Assembly (NCBI RefSeq): GCF_025352645.1
Contig: NZ_JANXSO010000042.1
Location: 1 to 64,000 of the forward strand
DNA: 64,000 nucleotides
Reading direction: 5' to 3'
Source of the DNA: Iodobacter sp.
GTDB taxonomy: Bacteria > Pseudomonadota > Gammaproteobacteria > Burkholderiales > Chitinibacteraceae
The position numbers and the translations under genes were made by a program. Within the stretch, counting starts at the first letter, position 1, and each line of letters opens with the position of its first letter. The notes under the pieces were generated by a model. The model ran no database searches and was not told where the DNA came from. It was given only the letters and a program-made list of their open reading frames with translations. This document shows, piece by piece, positions 26,835-35,682 of this stretch.

Positions 26835-27004
26835 ATGTTGGTTAAATCTTAAGTTGATAGGATTGGAGCTTTATTTCCCAAACAGGGCGCAGCAAGCAGC
26901 TGCCCCTAAGATACTGATGGTTTTTTTCAGGATGGTGCCAATTTTTTATGTAATTCCTTTGATAAATTTTAATTTTCCATATTTTTTAGCTTGAGACTTT
27001 AGCC

Positions 27005-27940
27005 ATGCCACATCACTCCCCTGCCATTTTCTTAATGGGCCCAACCGCCAGCGGTAAGACCGCCAGCGCCATTCATTTACTGGAAAGCGGCTTGCCGGTG
27101 GAGTTGATTTCGGTTGATTCGGCGTTGGTATTTAAAAATATGGATATTGGCAGTGCCAAGCCAAGCGTGGCAGAGCTAGCCCGTGCGCCGCACCATTTGA
27201 TCGATATTATTTCACCGACTGAAGCCTATTCTGCCGCGCAATTTAGGCGCGATGCACTGGCTTTAATGGCGGACATCACCTCGCGCGGCAAAGTGCCGGT
27301 ACTGGTGGGCGGCACCATGCTGTATTACAACACCTTGCAACACGGCATTCATGAATTGCCACAAGCGGATGCCGCGCTGCGGGTGCAAATCCATGAAGAA
27401 GCTGAGCTGATCGGCTGGCCTGCCATGCACGCCAAGCTAGCCGCCATCGACCCCATCACCGCAGAGCGGCTTAAACCCGCCGACGCCCAGCGCATCGAGC
27501 GCGCCTTAGAAGTCTGCCAGCTCACCGGCAAAAAAATGTCGGATTTACTGGCCGAGCCCGCCAGTGGCGCTTTGCCTTATCGCCTGCTTAAAATTGCCCT
27601 ACTGCCACAAGATAGACAATGGCTGCACCAGCGCATTGCGCTGCGCTTTGATCAAATGCTGGCGCTTGGTTTACTGGATGAAGTAAGCCGCTTGCGGGCT
27701 AAATATGATTTATCACTCGAGCTGCCTTCGATGCGCTGCGTGGGCTATCGGCAGGCTTGGGAATACCAGGATGGCTTGGTGGATTATCCCACCATGCGCG
27801 AAAAAGGCATCGCCGCCACCCGCCAATTGGCTAAACGCCAGCTGACTTGGATGCGGGGCATGGATGATTTGCTAGAGATTAATTGCCAAGAAAATGATTT
27901 GGCAGAGCGGGTAAAGGCAGCTGTTACGGGCTGGCTTTAA
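27005..27940 (+). CDS. miaA: tRNA dimethylallyltransferase (MiaA)
   Basis: A 311-residue enzyme that adds the isopentenyl group to A37 of tRNAs reading UNN codons. The P-loop GPTASGKT is at residues 12-19, followed by ELISVDSALVFKNMDIGSAKP, HHLIDI, FRRDAL, VGGTMLYYNTL and RRLxQ-type residues, then SMRCVGYRQAWEY and AATRQLAKRQLTWMRG near the end. Length agrees with the family. The hfq gene that often follows miaA in gammaproteobacteria is absent. Its 3' end overlaps the convergent MgtC-like gene by 4 bp. Confidence 0.96.
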   Translation: MPHHSPAIFLMGPTASGKTASAIHLLESGLPVELISVDSALVFKNMDIGSAKPSVAELARAPHHLIDIISPTEAYSAAQFRRDALALMADITSRGKVPVLVGGTMLYYNTLQHGIHELPQADAALRVQIHEEAELIGWPAMHAKLAAIDPITAERLKPADAQRIERALEVCQLTGKKMSDLLAEPASGALPYRLLKIALLPQDRQWLHQRIALRFDQMLALGLLDEVSRLRAKYDLSLELPSMRCVGYRQAWEYQDGLVDYPTMREKGIAATRQLAKRQLTWMRGMDDLLEINCQENDLAERVKAAVTGWL

Positions 27941-28398
27941 TGCGGCGATTGATCATCGCGCCAGCGCTGCACCCGTCTTTCGGCCCAGCGCTCTAATCCA
28001 CCACCCAAATTAATCACCAGCAGCGCTAAAATCACCACAAACAGGGCGACATCCACATAGCCAGCACCGCAAGCCAAACCTATCGCAGCAGTAAGCCAGA
28101 TCGAGGCGGCAGAGGTAAGCCCCTCCACAACATTATCGCTACGATGCACAATTAATCCCGCCCCCAAAAAGCCAACGCCGGTAATCAAGCCTTGAGCCAC
28201 ACGGCTAAAGGCTTGGGCATCGTCATGGCTAATCACGCCATTTAAAGCAATCATCAGTGCCGCGCCCAAAGATACCAAGGCATGGGTGCGTACGCCGGCT
28301 GGCTTTTTGTGCATAAAGCGATTGATACCAATCATCCCACCTAAAAACACCGCTACAAGCAAGCGCAAGAAAATATCACCATCTAAAAGCACTCTCAT
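27937..28398 (-). CDS. MgtC/SapB-family inner-membrane protein
   Basis: A 153-residue protein of the MgtC/SapB family with four or five hydrophobic segments. The conserved region RLLVAVFLGGMIGINRFMHKKPAGVRTHALVSLGAAL and the GVGFLGAGLIV and GLTSAASIWLTAAIGLACG stretches are intact. The protein lacks the C-terminal ACT-like domain of Salmonella MgtC, so it is the short membrane-only form common in environmental bacteria. It ends in a charged tail (ERRVQRWRDDQ). Function in magnesium homeostasis or F-ATPase control is only a family inference. Confidence 0.92.
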   Translation of the reverse strand: MRVLLDGDIFLRLLVAVFLGGMIGINRFMHKKPAGVRTHALVSLGAALMIALNGVISHDDAQAFSRVAQGLITGVGFLGAGLIVHRSDNVVEGLTSAASIWLTAAIGLACGAGYVDVALFVVILALLVINLGGGLERWAERRVQRWRDDQSPH

Positions 28399-28454
28399 GA
28401 AACATCACCACTACTGATCAAGTAAGCCAGCTAGCAAGATAAAGCATAAAACGC

Positions 28455-29129
28455 TTAACGCGGCATAAAGCTTGCATCGTGTAGCAATTCACCCACGCCA
28501 TTAATAAAAAACTGCACCCCGATACAAATCAGCATAAAACCCATAATTCTTGATATTGCACTAATGCCTTCATCCCCAAGCACAGCAAATAAACGGCTAG
28601 AGGCGCGTAAGGTTAGCCAGCAGATAAAGGCTGTGGCGGCAATGCCCAGTATCAAAAGAAAATACCCCGCCCATACAGGGATATGCCTTTGTGAATGCAA
28701 GGTAGAAGACATTGAAATCACCACCGCAATCGAGCCAGGCCCCGCCATCGAAGGCATAGCGAGTGGGGTAAAAGCAATTTCACGTCTGGCACCTAACTCA
28801 GGCTTATCATCAATGGGTGGTGAGGAATCTGGAAACAGCATTCTAAAACCCAGATAAATCACCACCATCCCACCAGCAATACGTAAGCCAGGAATAGAAA
28901 TATTAAAGAAATCCATAATCAAGCCCCCTGCCATCAGGAAGGTGATTAAGATTCCTGCCATATAGTAGCAAGCCAGTTTAACCTGCTGTTTTCGCTCTGC
29001 ATCGGATAAATGCACCGATATCCCAGGCAAAATGGCAGCAGTAGAGAGTGGATTAATAATCGGTAAAAGCGCCGTAACTGTAGTTAGGATGTAAGACAGG
29101 TACTCTAGTACCAAGCGAAATAAGGTCAT
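28455..29129 (-). CDS. MarC-family integral membrane protein
   Basis: A 224-residue protein with six hydrophobic segments. The family motifs are LLPIINPLSTAAILP, the central SMAGPGSIAVVISMSS and SRIMGFMLICIGVQFFINGV. I start at the ATG of MTLFRLVLEY. A GTG ten codons upstream (29159) is in frame but lies inside the pfp terminator hairpin, so it is unlikely to be used. MarC proteins were once linked to antibiotic resistance, but their real role is unknown. It lies on the same strand as the MgtC-like gene and 77 bp downstream of the pfp stop. Confidence 0.92.
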   Translation of the reverse strand: MTLFRLVLEYLSYILTTVTALLPIINPLSTAAILPGISVHLSDAERKQQVKLACYYMAGILITFLMAGGLIMDFFNISIPGLRIAGGMVVIYLGFRMLFPDSSPPIDDKPELGARREIAFTPLAMPSMAGPGSIAVVISMSSTLHSQRHIPVWAGYFLLILGIAATAFICWLTLRASSRLFAVLGDEGISAISRIMGFMLICIGVQFFINGVGELLHDASFMPR

Positions 29130-29140
29130 CTTGTCCACGC

Positions 29141-29183
29141 AAAAAAGGGAAGCGTACACTTGAACAGTGCCCTTCCCTTTTAT
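29141..29183 (-). terminator. terminator of the PPi-phosphofructokinase gene
   Basis: Read on the minus strand, AAAGGGAAG pairs with CTTCCCTTT, with an inner pair CACT/AGTG, and a run of T follows. It begins 26 nt after the pfp stop and can also work in the opposite direction. Confidence 0.85.
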
Positions 29184-29205
29184 TTAGATCAAGAATAGAG
29201 AAAGT

Positions 29206-30456
29206 TTACGCCGCCGTATTAAACGCTTCTAGCTTGGCTTCGACTACGGAAAAATTCCACACTGGGTAAGCGGGCAAACCATTTGCATAAGGAGGAATCG
29301 CCTCACCCATAATCAGCGGTGCAAAATAAGTGTGCGCTGCTGGGGTGATATGAAAGCCATCAGCGCGGATATATTCTGCTGGCAGGTGTTTTTCATGGTT
29401 GGCCACTTCTTCCAGCTTCACCGATCCAATCGTCCAAGCATAAGGCGTATCGCTAGTGCGAACGATAGTTGGCATGACGCCGCGCTCACCGGCCAGCGCA
29501 AACTTCACAGCGGCTGTACCAGCTGCCATGGCTTGATCTACATCGGTTTGCGATGCCATATGGCGTGCTGCGCGTTGCAGATAATCCGCCACCGCCCAGT
29601 GGCACTTGTGACCTTGAGCAGTTTTAATCAGCTGCGCAAGATATGGCGCTACACCGCCCAGCTGAGCATGGCCAAAGGCATCCGTGCCACCCGCTTCGGC
29701 GACAAACTTACCATCGCCGTTTTTAATCCCTTCTGCAGCCACAATCACGCAATACCCTTCGCGGGCGATGGTTTCTTCAACCGCAGCCAAAAATGTAGCC
29801 GCGTTAAATGTGACTTCTGGCAATAAAATCAGGTGTGGTGGCAGATTCTGCGTGCCGGAGGCAAGGCCGCTGCTTGCTGCAATCCAACCGGTATGGCGGC
29901 CCATGACTTCCATAATAAATACTTTGGTGCTGGAGCCGCACATGGATGCAACGTCCATCCCCGCTTCACGCACCGAAGTGCCCACATACTTGGCCACCGA
30001 GCCAAAGCCTGGCGAGCAATCTGAATGTGGCAAATCGTTATCAATGGTTTTTGGCACATGAATAGCGGTGAGATCGTAGCCAAGATATTCAGCGTGTGCA
30101 GCAATCTTTAAGCAGGTATCGGCCGAATCGCCGCCACCGTTATAAAACAAATAGCCGATATCGTGCGCGGCAAATACTTCAAATAAGCGGGTTAGCTCTT
30201 TACCAAAGCGCAGCTTATGGCGGCAAGAGCCAAAAGCACCGCCTGGGGATGCGGCCAGCGCGGCTAGCTCTGTTTCGCTCATGCTGGCGGTATCGATCAG
30301 CTCTTCAGCCAGCACACCCAACACGCCATTTTTAGCGGCATACATACGGCCAATCTGCTCAGGATGCGCACGGGCAGCAGCAATCACGGCTGCAGCCGAA
30401 GCATTAATCACAGGGGTTACACCACCCGATTGGGCGTAAAGCGCGTTTCTAGCCAT
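29206..30456 (-). CDS. pfp: diphosphate-dependent 6-phosphofructokinase
   Basis: A 416-residue enzyme that phosphorylates fructose 6-phosphate with pyrophosphate, reversibly, in glycolysis and gluconeogenesis. The catalytic loop is PKTIDNDL; the lysine (in place of the Gly of ATP enzymes) is the mark of PPi dependence. MGRHTGWIAASSGLAS and GGVAPYL are also conserved. The phosphate-site motif reads GGGDSADT where most relatives I know have GGNDSADT, a single change at a residue lining the site. It is monocistronic with its own terminator. No ATP-type PfkA is visible in this window. Confidence 0.94.
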   Translation of the reverse strand: MARNALYAQSGGVTPVINASAAAVIAAARAHPEQIGRMYAAKNGVLGVLAEELIDTASMSETELAALAASPGGAFGSCRHKLRFGKELTRLFEVFAAHDIGYLFYNGGGDSADTCLKIAAHAEYLGYDLTAIHVPKTIDNDLPHSDCSPGFGSVAKYVGTSVREAGMDVASMCGSSTKVFIMEVMGRHTGWIAASSGLASGTQNLPPHLILLPEVTFNAATFLAAVEETIAREGYCVIVAAEGIKNGDGKFVAEAGGTDAFGHAQLGGVAPYLAQLIKTAQGHKCHWAVADYLQRAARHMASQTDVDQAMAAGTAAVKFALAGERGVMPTIVRTSDTPYAWTIGSVKLEEVANHEKHLPAEYIRADGFHITPAAHTYFAPLIMGEAIPPYANGLPAYPVWNFSVVEAKLEAFNTAA

Positions 30457-30847
30457 GATTGAGTTTTCCGAAAATAATAAATTTTAGGCAGGTATTTTGC
30501 GCGTTGCAGCATGTTAAGTCATCGGGGCTTTTTGCATTAGGGTTTTAGAGCATGCAAAAAAAGGGGGCATGCCCACGCACCGGAGCAACGCTCGCTAGCC
30601 CTGCGCAGTAAGGCTTATATGCTCAATATGTATTTATTAATGAAACAAAATGCCCAAAATAATCCACAAATCTACAGATAAAAATTTATACGCCCCTGCA
30701 ACATTAATCTCCTCAATTTATTGACAAAATTTAAAATAAATCTATTTTAAATATGAAATTGACAATGCTTATTAAACTTCATAGCATGCAAAAAAACATT
30801 CATGACAAACATTTTTTTGTAAGAAATAAGGCATGTAAAAGGATAAA
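30457..30847. other. 391-bp divergent intergenic stretch
   Basis: It lies between pfp (minus) and the sterol-desaturase-like gene (plus). It holds a small GGGCATGCCC palindrome near 30564 and a strongly AT-rich part from 30640 containing two promoter candidates, listed separately. No gene. Confidence 0.5.
30721..30787 (+). promoter_or_regulatory. tandem sigma-70 promoter candidates for the hydroxylase gene
   Basis: TTGACA at 30721 is followed after 17 bp by ATTTTA. A second TTGACA at 30759 is followed after 17 bp by TAGCAT (30782-30787), 61 bp before the start codon. Both -35 boxes are perfect; the -10 boxes are moderate. Confidence 0.55.
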
Positions 30848-32050
30848 ATGAAAGAAAATTTTAAGCACTTAGCCAGCAAAGTAGCCATGCCAGCAATCGA
30901 TATGAGTGAAGTAGCCAATGAAGTAATCAGCGAAACAAGCTCTTTACTGAATAAAGAAGGAGAAATCAAACAAGGCTATGGCATGGCCAGCGGCATTTTT
31001 TCTTTATGCCTAGCTATTCTGTGTTTTTTAGGTGTCATTGCATTTCATTTCCCTGAGTATCTCACCACACCTGAGCTGCGCGATGTCTACAACACGGCCG
31101 ATATCCGCCAAATTATGTTTTTTGCCTTATTGTTTTCTGGCGGCTGGTCATTCAGTAATATTCTTTTAAATCGCAAAAGAAATATTAATTTAGCTGCATT
31201 TTTCTTCGTCATGATCACCGTTGCACTGGGTGGATCACGGGTACATGTAGGCGATTACAACCATGAAAATGCTTATTATCTAGGGCTAGATTGGTTTATT
31301 CTTGATCTACTTGGCTCATCCATTATTTTTGTGCTTCTAGAAAAAATCTTCCCACTTTATAAAGGGCAAACATTATTTAGAAAAGCATGGCAAAACGATT
31401 TAATTCATTTTGGCTTTAACCATCTTTTAATTGGCTTTATGCTACTAGTCGTCAATTTCACGATTCACTATGGCTTTGGCTGGCTGGTCAAACACTCATT
31501 ACAAGAATTTATCCAGAGTATTTGGTTCTTCCCACAATTATTGCTATGTATTTTTATTGCCGATTTCGTTGAATACTGGACTCACCGCTCCTACCATGAA
31601 GTCCCTTTTTTATGGAAATATCACTCTATACATCACAGCTCTGAAGTTATGGATTGGCTAGCAGGATCAAGACTGCATATCCTTGAAATTATTGTGACAC
31701 GCGTCTTAATCCTTGGCGCGCTTTATGTGATGGGATTTAGCAAAAATGTATTGGATATGTATATCCTGATTGTAGGGTTTCAGTCAGTATTTAATCATTC
31801 AAACGTGCATCTTAACTGGGGGCCTTTACGTTATATCTTGGTCACGCCTGATTTTCACCACTGGCATCACTCATCCGACGATATTGCCATCGATAAAAAT
31901 TATGCCGCTCACTTCGCGTTTATTGACTATATTTTTGGCTCTGCCGTTGATTCAGAGAAGCAGTTTCCAGATAAATATGGCGTCGTTGGCAATTATGTCC
32001 CGCATGGTTTTTTAAAGCAGCAACTCTTCCCGTTCAAATTGCAAAAATAA
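30848..32050 (+). CDS. sterol desaturase / fatty acid hydroxylase superfamily protein
   Basis: A 400-residue membrane di-iron protein. An N-terminal cytosolic part of about 45 residues is followed by four or more hydrophobic segments and then the FA_hydroxylase domain. The histidine boxes HRSYH, HSIHHSS and HHWHH are all present, and EYWTHR precedes the first box. Family members hydroxylate or desaturate sterols, carotenoids, ornithine lipids or alkylglycerols. The substrate cannot be told, and there are no lipid genes beside it. The long N-terminal extension with three extra membrane segments is unusual for the shortest bacterial members. AAAGGAT precedes the ATG and a terminator follows. 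Confidence 0.9.
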   Translation: MKENFKHLASKVAMPAIDMSEVANEVISETSSLLNKEGEIKQGYGMASGIFSLCLAILCFLGVIAFHFPEYLTTPELRDVYNTADIRQIMFFALLFSGGWSFSNILLNRKRNINLAAFFFVMITVALGGSRVHVGDYNHENAYYLGLDWFILDLLGSSIIFVLLEKIFPLYKGQTLFRKAWQNDLIHFGFNHLLIGFMLLVVNFTIHYGFGWLVKHSLQEFIQSIWFFPQLLLCIFIADFVEYWTHRSYHEVPFLWKYHSIHHSSEVMDWLAGSRLHILEIIVTRVLILGALYVMGFSKNVLDMYILIVGFQSVFNHSNVHLNWGPLRYILVTPDFHHWHHSSDDIAIDKNYAAHFAFIDYIFGSAVDSEKQFPDKYGVVGNYVPHGFLKQQLFPFKLQK

Positions 32051-32060
32051 TATTAACTAT

Positions 32061-32094
32061 AAAAAATGCCCCGGTTCAGATCGGGGCATTTTCA
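32061..32094 (+). terminator. bidirectional terminator between hydroxylase and chemoreceptor
   Basis: The 10-bp stem AAATGCCCCG / CGGGGCATTT has an 8-nt loop, with A-rich and T-rich flanks that let it serve both convergent genes. Confidence 0.88.
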
Positions 32095-32141
32095 ATGAAA
32101 ATAGCTTGGCTCAATAATACAGGGCTAAACCATAGTTTAAA

Positions 32142-33755
32142 TTAAACCTGATATGTCGCAATTGCCGCGTCCAGCTCGCTGCTTAGCTGCCGCAGGCGCA
32201 AGCCTTCAGAGGCGGTATTTTGTGCAACAGAGCTACTTTCCTCAGACATTTGCGCCACACGCTCTACCTGCTGCGCCATCATGCTGCTCGCCGCGCTTTG
32301 CTCACGCATTGAATCGCTAATCTCACTGACCTGCACCACAACTAAATCTGCATTCTGGCGGATACTCAAAATGGCGGTGCTGGCTTGTTGAGCTTGCAGC
32401 ACACCCAAATCAACTTGTTTCACGGTTTGCTGCATACTGAGCACAGTGGTATTGGCTTCATTTTGAATGGCTGAAACAGTAGCAACAATTTCTTGGGTGG
32501 ATTGGCTGGTTCGCTCGGCAAGCTTACGCACTTCATCGGCAACAACTGCAAAACCACGGCCCAGATCACCCGCACGCGCGGCCTCAATCGCGGCATTAAG
32601 GGCCAGCAAATTAGTTTGATCTGCAATATCTTTGATCACATTCACCACCGTATTAATGCTTGCGGTGCGCTCTTTCAGCGCTTCAACTTGCCCCGCTGAT
32701 ACGCGTACATCTGCGGCAATTTGTTGAATACTATGAATAGTGCTTTCAATCACATCGCCACCACTGGCAGCCATCAAGCCCGCTTCGCGCGCCGTGCGAT
32801 CACATTCGCTACTGCGATCTGCAACCAAGCTAATGCTCACCGTAACCTCTTCTACCCCTGCCGCCATGCTTGATGCAGCACCACTTACATGGTGTGAAGT
32901 GCTCGATAACTCATGGCTGGCCGAGGATAATTCGCTGGCTGTCGCCGTCACATCACGGCCAATTCTATGCAGCTGTTGCAAGCTAGCTTGTAGGGTATCA
33001 AGTAAGCCATTTAAAGCATGCAGCGACTCCCCAATTTCATCATTGCTGCTCACTTGCATACGCTGAGTAAAATCGTAATTCGTGCCTAAATTTACTAAGA
33101 ATTGGCGCAAATCCATGAGTGGTTTTTTAATGCCTTGCGTAATCCAGTAACCAATGGCAAAGGCCAAAATAAGCAGCACGCCACCCACAACTAATGAACT
33201 AGTAATGGCCTTGGATATTTGTGATTTAACCTCTTGGCTGGCTTCTATGGAATACTTGTTATTGTGTTCTTTAGCGATACTTAGCGCGGCAAAAAACTTT
33301 TCTGCCTGTGGAGTGACCAAATTGGAAACAAACGCACGCGTTTCTTCCATAGGGCGGGATAATGCAAAACGCGCCCCTTCAGCCATCAACGGTTTTAAAG
33401 CGGTAAACTCTGTGACAGCAGTGGCTAAATTTTTACGATCAATATCATCATCAGCGTATTTTTCGTAGCTTTGTAGTAAACGATCAACATCTGCCAATAG
33501 GCCTTGCATTTTATCAATTTGCACCTGCTTTTGAGCTGGATCCGCTTCAATAATATAACTAAGCTCCAAGCGACGAGCGCTCATAAAGGTGAGTTCAGCA
33601 TTATTCAATGTTTCTAAAGATGGCATCACATTGACGACCACTTCGTCGACCAGCGTATTAATTGCGCTGAGCTTAAAATATCCGACGGTAATCAATAGCA
33701 ATATTGAAACGGTTGTTGTTGCCACCAATACGGTGAGTCGGTGAGCGATTTTCAA
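32142..33755 (-). CDS. methyl-accepting chemotaxis protein, four-helix-bundle sensor
   Basis: A 537-residue chemoreceptor that starts with TTG (GGAAAA just upstream). TM1 spans about residues 8-30. The periplasmic part (about 31-185) is all-helical with [26 protein letters not shown], typical of the 4HB_MCP_1 sensor fold. TM2 (about 187-210) is followed by HAMP and the signalling domain, with the conserved hairpin tip [20 protein letters not shown]. Ligand unknown. There is no CheR/CheB tether at the end (AAIATYQV). It is the second lone receptor gene in the window. Confidence 0.95.
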   Translation of the reverse strand: MKIAHRLTVLVATTTVSILLLITVGYFKLSAINTLVDEVVVNVMPSLETLNNAELTFMSARRLELSYIIEADPAQKQVQIDKMQGLLADVDRLLQSYEKYADDDIDRKNLATAVTEFTALKPLMAEGARFALSRPMEETRAFVSNLVTPQAEKFFAALSIAKEHNNKYSIEASQEVKSQISKAITSSLVVGGVLLILAFAIGYWITQGIKKPLMDLRQFLVNLGTNYDFTQRMQVSSNDEIGESLHALNGLLDTLQASLQQLHRIGRDVTATASELSSASHELSSTSHHVSGAASSMAAGVEEVTVSISLVADRSSECDRTAREAGLMAASGGDVIESTIHSIQQIAADVRVSAGQVEALKERTASINTVVNVIKDIADQTNLLALNAAIEAARAGDLGRGFAVVADEVRKLAERTSQSTQEIVATVSAIQNEANTTVLSMQQTVKQVDLGVLQAQQASTAILSIRQNADLVVVQVSEISDSMREQSAASSMMAQQVERVAQMSEESSSVAQNTASEGLRLRQLSSELDAAIATYQV

Positions 33756-33905
33756 GATTTTTCCAAATAGTGAGTTACAAAATTCAAGCTAATCAACCAA
33801 GATTTCACGTGTTAAGCGCCCACAAATTAAATAAGCACTACGCCGCTTTGCAAAGTACCGCTGCGCTTTTACTTATTATGCGGGTTGCACCACAAATGTC
33901 CACCC

Positions 33906-33937
33906 CGCATTTAGCTAGAAATTTTTCACTAAATGCG
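33906..33937. other. 9-bp inverted repeat
   Basis: The arms CGCATTTAG / CTAAATGCG are separated by 14 nt. It lies downstream of the lysP terminator and upstream of the chemoreceptor promoter region. It could be an extra terminator stem or an operator; there is no T tract beside it. Confidence 0.35.
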
Positions 33938-33949
33938 AGGAGGTAATAA

Positions 33950-33983
33950 AAAAACTCCGACCTAGGCAAGAGTTTTTTGTTTT
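33950..33983 (-). terminator. terminator of lysP
   Basis: On the minus strand, AAAAAACTC pairs with GAGTTTTTT around a 12-nt loop, followed by T-rich sequence. It begins 10-15 nt after the lysP stop. Confidence 0.85.
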
Positions 33984-33992
33984 ACACAGCGA

Positions 33993-35456
33993 CTAATCAC
34001 GCTGACTATCTAGATCCATTGTGGCTAAAGAAACAAACTTGCTCTTGTTTTTATACTTATAGCCAAACCAAATAATTAAGAACAACGGAATACCAATATA
34101 GGTTGCCGCTACGCTGGCCCAATCAATTTCGCCCGCCATAAAGGCTTGGTAATTTTGCCCCAGCATAATCATCATGCACAGCGCAAACGCAAACAACGGC
34201 CCAATTGGGTAAAAGCGCGAGCGATAAGGCAGTGCGCTTAAATCACGGCCTTGGGCGATATAGCCTTTACGAAAGCGATAATGGCAAGTAGCAATACCTA
34301 GCCAAGCAATAAAGCCCGTCATCCCCGAAGTATTTAATAGCCATAGATAAACCGTTTTATCGCCAAAGATAGAGGCAAAGAAACACAGCATCCCCACTAC
34401 CGTGGTGGCATACAGCGCATTTCTTGGCACGCCATTATTCGATAATTGAGCAAATATTTTTGGTGCTTTACCTTCCGTGGCAAGGGAATAAAGCATACGA
34501 GTAGAGGCATACATACCTGAATTACCCGCCGACAAAATAGCGGTTAAAATCACTGTATTCATCAGGCTAGCAGCAAAAGCAATACCTGCGTTTTTAAATA
34601 CCAGCGTAAATGGGCTAACCCCAATATCGCTCACATCGCCTTTTAATAGATTGGGGTCGGTATAAGGAATCAACAAACCAATAATTAAAATGGCAAATAC
34701 ATAAAACAATAAGATGCGCCAGAACACTTGCTTAATCGCTTGAGGAATATCTTTTTCTGGATTGGCCGATTCGCCAGCAGCAATGCCGATCAGCTCCGTA
34801 CCCTGAAAAGAAAATCCAGCAATCATCGCCACCCCGAGCATGGCGGGGAACCCTCCTACAAAGGGCGCATCACCTAAGGTAAAGTTTTCCAATCCCACCG
34901 GATGCGTGCCTTTCATGATGCCAAACACCATAAACAGGCCGGTTCCGATAAATACAATCACCGTGACCACTTTAATTAAGGAGAACCAGTATTCCGCCTC
35001 GCCAAAACCTTTCACCGAGATATAGTTGAGCGAAAACATAATCCCTAAAAATATGGCACTCCACAGCATGCTGGGGCTATCAGGGAACCAGAATTTCATC
35101 ACCATACTGGCCGCTGCCAGCTCTACTGCAATGGTTACCGCCCAGTTGTACCAGTAATTCCAGCCCAGCGCGAAGCCAAAACCTGGCTCTACAAATTTAG
35201 CACCATAGGTTGAAAATGAACCAGAGACCGGCATATACGCCGCCATCTCGGCCAAACTGGTCATCAAAAAATAAACCATCAGGCCGATTACCGCATAAGC
35301 AAGCAAAGCACCACCAGGCCCAGCTTGCGCAACCGTCGCACCAGAAGCCACAAACAGCCCAGTACCAATTGATCCGCCAATGGCGATCATGGAGAGATGG
35401 CGAGCGCGTAAATTACGCTTTAAACCATGGGCCTGACCTGTATCTTCTCCAATCAT
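33993..35456 (-). CDS. lysP: lysine-specific permease LysP
   Basis: A 487-residue APC-family amino acid permease with 12 expected helices. The similarity to E. coli LysP is extensive: LKARHLSMIAIGGSIGTGLF-type start, VASGATVAQAGPGGALLAY, YMPVSGSFSTYG, the GFALGWNYWYNWAVTIAVEL stretch, GFGEAEYWFSLIKV and GFSFQGTELIGIAAGES. It takes up lysine with protons, and in E. coli it also controls CadC; no cad genes are here. AAGGAAG precedes the ATG. I looked for a lysine riboswitch in the leader and saw none. Confidence 0.95.
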   Translation of the reverse strand: MIGEDTGQAHGLKRNLRARHLSMIAIGGSIGTGLFVASGATVAQAGPGGALLAYAVIGLMVYFLMTSLAEMAAYMPVSGSFSTYGAKFVEPGFGFALGWNYWYNWAVTIAVELAAASMVMKFWFPDSPSMLWSAIFLGIMFSLNYISVKGFGEAEYWFSLIKVVTVIVFIGTGLFMVFGIMKGTHPVGLENFTLGDAPFVGGFPAMLGVAMIAGFSFQGTELIGIAAGESANPEKDIPQAIKQVFWRILLFYVFAILIIGLLIPYTDPNLLKGDVSDIGVSPFTLVFKNAGIAFAASLMNTVILTAILSAGNSGMYASTRMLYSLATEGKAPKIFAQLSNNGVPRNALYATTVVGMLCFFASIFGDKTVYLWLLNTSGMTGFIAWLGIATCHYRFRKGYIAQGRDLSALPYRSRFYPIGPLFAFALCMMIMLGQNYQAFMAGEIDWASVAATYIGIPLFLIIWFGYKYKNKSKFVSLATMDLDSQRD

Positions 35457-35682
35457 TACTTCTTCCTTTTCTAGCCTGCAGAATACTTTTAAGCCATGCC
35501 AAACAGCCCGTTAAATAGGCGCTGCAATCAGCGGCGCGTGATGTTAGCACCCGCAGCAATAATCCTTACAGCAAAAATTGCTGAATAGGGAATAAAACCG
35601 TTTTGGCAAAAGTTCCCTAATTCCTGCAGCAAAATTTTCTATCACGGGTTAAAGTCCGGTTTTTTCCCTACTGAATTCGCTT

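Larger units (their letters stand above)
26259..27004. other. 746-bp repeat mosaic between the Sel1 gene and miaA
   Basis: No gene. It contains a strong terminator (26379-26417), a GGGGGCGGCTTGCTACGCCC palindrome near 26455, a copy of the dispersed repeat (26557-26680) framed by the 16-bp inverted pair ATTGCCCTTAAGTTGA / TCAACTTAAGGGCAAT (26541-26556 and 26688-26703), a GTAGGGTGGGC repeat (26764-26834), and a 19-bp inverted repeat between 26680-26698 and 26848-26866. The last 70 bases before miaA are AT-rich. Confidence 0.8.

Noticed and set aside
35457..35682. Lysine riboswitch upstream of lysP
   Set aside because: The leader is only about 100-200 nt and I could not find the conserved core or multi-helix junction; LysP in proteobacteria is usually not riboswitch-controlled.
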